Made by a program: the position numbers and the translations under genes
Assembly: GCA_003132085.1 (NCBI GenBank)
Contig: PKWO01000119.1
Coordinates: 1-7,345, forward strand
Source of the DNA: Oxalobacteraceae bacterium
GTDB lineage: Bacteria > Pseudomonadota > Gammaproteobacteria > Burkholderiales > Burkholderiaceae_D
DNA length: 7,345 nt
Reading direction: 5' to 3'
The notes under the pieces: generated by a model
The model's input: only the letters and a program-made list of their open reading frames with translations
The model's database searches: none
What the model was told of the DNA's origin: nothing
In this document: positions 5,774-7,345 of the stretch, in pieces
Numbering within the stretch: position 1 is the first letter of the stretch
How the letters are laid out: every line of letters begins with the position of its first letter

Positions 5774-5800
5774 GGCGGTTTCAAGCATCAACTGCAACAC
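5737..5800. repeat. Two directly repeated IS-terminus-like sequences
   Basis: Copies lie at 5737-5762 and 5775-5800, 38 bp apart. Both begin GCGG, share TTCAA at the same offset and end TGCAACAC, with 18 of 26 positions the same. The second copy is just outside the IS30 transposase stop and fits the terminus of that element. The first looks like the end of a related or earlier insertion. Confidence 0.6.
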
Positions 5801-5940
5801 AGGGTTTAATGGACTGAATCGGGTTGAATCTGAAGCCTAGCAATATGCTCAGTATAAACAGCCAGAGGAGTGCGAAATCCAAGGGTCTGCCGTGGACGGG
5901 TGTTCAGGGAAAGCGCGATATCGTCGAGTTCATCCCGTAT
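5774..5940 (-). pseudogene. IS30-family transposase, C-terminal end remnant
   Basis: The minus strand reads IRDELDDIALSLNTRPRQTL, then GFRTPLAVYTEHIARLQIQP, DSVH and stop at 5806-5808. LNTRPRQTLGFRTP is the conserved C-terminal signature of IS30-family transposases (LNxRPRKTLGFxTP). About 44 residues of a protein that is normally over 300 remain, so the DDE core is gone. About 30 bp beyond the stop is a probable terminus ending near 5774. The fragment's upstream edge overlaps the end of the lysR gene, with similarity fading at about 5940. The open frame continues to 6159 but there it is only antisense-frame DNA of lysR. Confidence 0.82.
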
Positions 5941-6841
5941 GGTCGCGCAATATCTCCACCACAAAATCCAGAAACGCCCTGACTTTCGCCGGCGGCAGAT
6001 GGCGCGACGGGTAGAGCGCATACAGTGAAAAGCTCTCGCCACCCCAATCCGGGAATAGTTCAACGAGCCTACCTTTTTCGAGCAGGTCTTGCACGCCGCT
6101 GGCCTTGATGCGGGCGATGCCGGCACCGGCAAGGCAGGTGGAAAGCAGTGTGCCGGCATCGCCGACGATGAGGCGGCCGGTGGCGACGACGGGAACCAGC
6201 TTGCGGCCTTGTTTGTAGTGCCATTCGACCGGCTGGCCGGTCATGGGGCTGCGCATCATGATGCATTGATGGCCTGCCAGCTCGTTGGGGCAGACCGGCT
6301 GGCCGTGTTTCTTGAGGTAGGCTGGGGCCGCGATGGTGACAGTGCGGGTCTCGAGCAATTTGCGTGAGATCAGCGAGGAGGTGGGCGGCTGACCGAAGCG
6401 TATGGCGATATCGAAGCCTTCGGCAACCAGGTTGCCCAGCTGTTCGCGCGGCACCAGTTCTAGCGTCAGGTCGGGATAGCGTTCGAGGAAGCCGGCGACG
6501 TGGGGGCCAAGCATGGTTCCGGAAAAGAAGGCATCAACGTTGACGCGCAGGCGGCCGCGCACGGCCACCGATGTGCCCGCTGCTTCGATGACCGCTTCGC
6601 CAATGCCGGCCAGCAGGGGGCCGATTTCTTCGTAGAGCCGTCTGCCTTCGTCAGTCAGCGTGACGGAGCGGGTGGTGCGCGAGAGCAGGCGCACGCCGAT
6701 TCGCTGTTCGAGACGCCCGATGGCGCGGCTGACGCCTGAGGGCGTCAAGCCGAGCGTGTCTGCCGCGCGGGCAAAGCTGCCTCCTTCCACGATGGCGGCC
6801 AGTACGTTGACGTTCGATAGCAGGCGGGTGTCGAAATTCAT
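5930..6841 (-). CDS. LysR-family transcriptional regulator
   Basis: A complete 303-aa LysR-type regulator. The N-terminal winged helix-turn-helix covers about residues 5-64, with recognition region SFARAADTLGLTPSGVSRAI (22-41), then RLEQRIGVRLLSRTTRSVTL (43-62), followed by a linker helix. The effector-binding domain is about 92-295, with RGRLRVNVDAFFSGTMLGPH opening it and GFDIAIRFG typical of the CrgA/AaeR-like subgroup. The effector is unknown. It is divergent from the NmrA-like gene at 7013, the usual arrangement for a LysR regulator and its target. The last four codons (DHTG) and the stop at 5930 overlap the IS30 remnant, so the original C-terminus may have differed by a few residues; the domain itself looks whole. 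GC content is visibly higher than in the central island. Confidence 0.93.
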   Translation of the reverse strand: MNFDTRLLSNVNVLAAIVEGGSFARAADTLGLTPSGVSRAIGRLEQRIGVRLLSRTTRSVTLTDEGRRLYEEIGPLLAGIGEAVIEAAGTSVAVRGRLRVNVDAFFSGTMLGPHVAGFLERYPDLTLELVPREQLGNLVAEGFDIAIRFGQPPTSSLISRKLLETRTVTIAAPAYLKKHGQPVCPNELAGHQCIMMRSPMTGQPVEWHYKQGRKLVPVVATGRLIVGDAGTLLSTCLAGAGIARIKASGVQDLLEKGRLVELFPDWGGESFSLYALYPSRHLPPAKVRAFLDFVVEILRDHTG

Positions 6842-7012
6842 TTCTTCAACTCGTGATTTTATGTCATGAAGTATGTGATCTTCTGTCTATTACGTCAATG
6901 ATTGACGGCCCCTATAATACGCTGAATCGCAAGTTAACGGCGGCCTAGTATCGCCGCGGCGCCGCAGCTTGCCAGGGTATTTTCCCTCAACGATCAATCA
7001 AGGAAACACATC
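6842..7012. promoter_or_regulatory. Divergent promoter region with palindromic operator candidate
   Basis: A perfect 7-1-7 palindrome, CGTCAATGATTGACG, spans 6893-6907. On the minus strand its outer half supplies TTGACG (6898-6893) as a -35, with CATACT (6875-6870) as -10 at 17 bp, for lysR. On the + strand TATAAT at 6913-6918 is a full-consensus -10 for the 7013 gene, with a weak -35 TTACGT (6890-6895) at 17 bp that overlaps the palindrome. A LysR protein bound here could repress its own gene and control the divergent one. The palindrome does not contain a strict T-N11-A box, so its use as the LysR site is inferred. AAGGA at 7000-7004 is the ribosome binding site of the 7013 gene. Confidence 0.55.
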
Positions 7013-7345
7013 ATGTATGCAATCACCGGCATTACTGGGCAGGTTGGAGGTGCACTGGCCCGCACGCTGCTCGCGGCGCACCAACCTGTGCGCGCCATCG
7101 TGCGCAACCTGGAAAAAGGGCAACATTGGCAGGAGCAGGGTTGCGAGCTTGCCTGTGCCGAGATGGGGGACGCAACTGCGCTTGCCGCTGCGTTTTCCGG
7201 CGCGCAGGCAGCGTTCATTCTCCTGCCGCCGACATTCGACCCGACACCGGGTTTTGCCGAGGCACGCGCATTTATCGACGCAGTGAAGTCGGCTCTTGTT
7301 GCGGCACGCCCTGGGAGGGTCGTTTGCCTCTCGACCATCGGCGCT
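7013..7345 (+). CDS. NmrA-like NAD(P)-binding oxidoreductase, 5' part
   Basis: The first 111 codons of an atypical short-chain dehydrogenase/NmrA-type protein, cut by the window end. MYAITGITGQVGGALARTLL holds the dinucleotide-binding GxxGxxG (Gly6, Gly9, Gly12). VRAIVRNLEK follows strand 2, where Arg31 suggests NADP(H) preference. GDATALAAAFSGAQAAFILL (52-71) is the usual NmrA-like segment and VVCLSTIGA (103-111) is strand 5. Such proteins act as NAD(P)H-dependent quinone or aldehyde reductases (QorB-like) or as redox sensors; which applies here cannot be told from this half. The start is fixed by AAGGA 8 nt before ATG. It is transcribed away from the LysR gene, which probably regulates it. 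Confidence 0.85.
   Translation, partial: MYAITGITGQVGGALARTLLAAHQPVRAIVRNLEKGQHWQEQGCELACAEMGDATALAAAFSGAQAAFILLPPTFDPTPGFAEARAFIDAVKSALVAARPGRVVCLSTIGA

Noticed and set aside
5941..6159. Upstream part of the minus-strand frame that ends in the IS30 signature, as more transposase
   Set aside because: Beyond about 5940 the frame overlaps lysR in a shifted frame and shows no IS30 resemblance.
6969..7286. Plus-strand open frame of 105 codons at the window end
   Set aside because: It is out of frame with the NmrA-like gene starting at 7013, which has GxxGxxG and a ribosome binding site.
1..7345. CRISPR array, tRNA or rRNA gene
   Set aside because: No regularly spaced repeats and no cloverleaf or rRNA-like segments were seen by eye; a covariance-model scan was not possible here.

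Overview
The window looks like a piece of a betaproteobacterial genome, probably Burkholderiales and possibly Oxalobacteraceae. This is inferred from the oxalate-catabolism genes, the moderate-to-high GC of the end blocks and the types of insertion sequence (IS) remnants. No rRNA or marker gene fixes the taxon.

Positions 1-2014 hold an oxalate-use operon on the + strand. It has the 3' part of an OxlT-type oxalate/formate antiporter, a complete formyl-CoA:oxalate CoA-transferase (frc, close to the E. coli YfdW type), and the first 37 codons of oxalyl-CoA decarboxylase (oxc). In the intact pathway the antiporter exchanges oxalate for formate, Frc moves CoA from formyl-CoA to oxalate, and Oxc decarboxylates oxalyl-CoA to regenerate formyl-CoA. 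Here oxc is cut at about 2015 by the terminus of an IS6-family element, so this copy of the cycle lacks its decarboxylation step.

Positions 2015-5940 are a graveyard of IS fragments with small cargo genes between them. In order: an IS6-family remnant whose transposase has lost its 5' half and is also frameshifted by a perfect 14-bp tandem duplication; an intact DUF3455 lipoprotein gene (-); a fragment of an integrase-core (rve/DDE) transposase (-) with a stop where family members have Trp; an unrecognised, apparently frameshifted coding remnant (-); an intact class I SAM methyltransferase (-) in a lower-GC segment; a gene-free stretch with a long imperfect inverted repeat resembling IS21-type ends; an intact 248-aa protein (+) that resembles archaeo-eukaryotic primase (AEP) proteins in motif layout; and the 3' end of an IS30-family transposase (-) beside two directly repeated IS-terminus-like sequences.

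Positions 5930-7345 return to ordinary high-GC chromosome. A LysR-type regulator (-) is divergent from an NmrA-like NAD(P)-binding oxidoreductase (+, cut by the window end). A 171-bp intergenic region between them holds a perfect 7-1-7 palindrome where the predicted promoters meet. The last codons of the lysR gene lie inside the IS30 remnant, so the IS scar supplies its present stop codon.

The main points for a second look are the broken oxc, the 14-bp duplication that exactly explains a frameshift, the AEP-like gene, and the layered IS ends. I see no tRNA, rRNA or CRISPR array.
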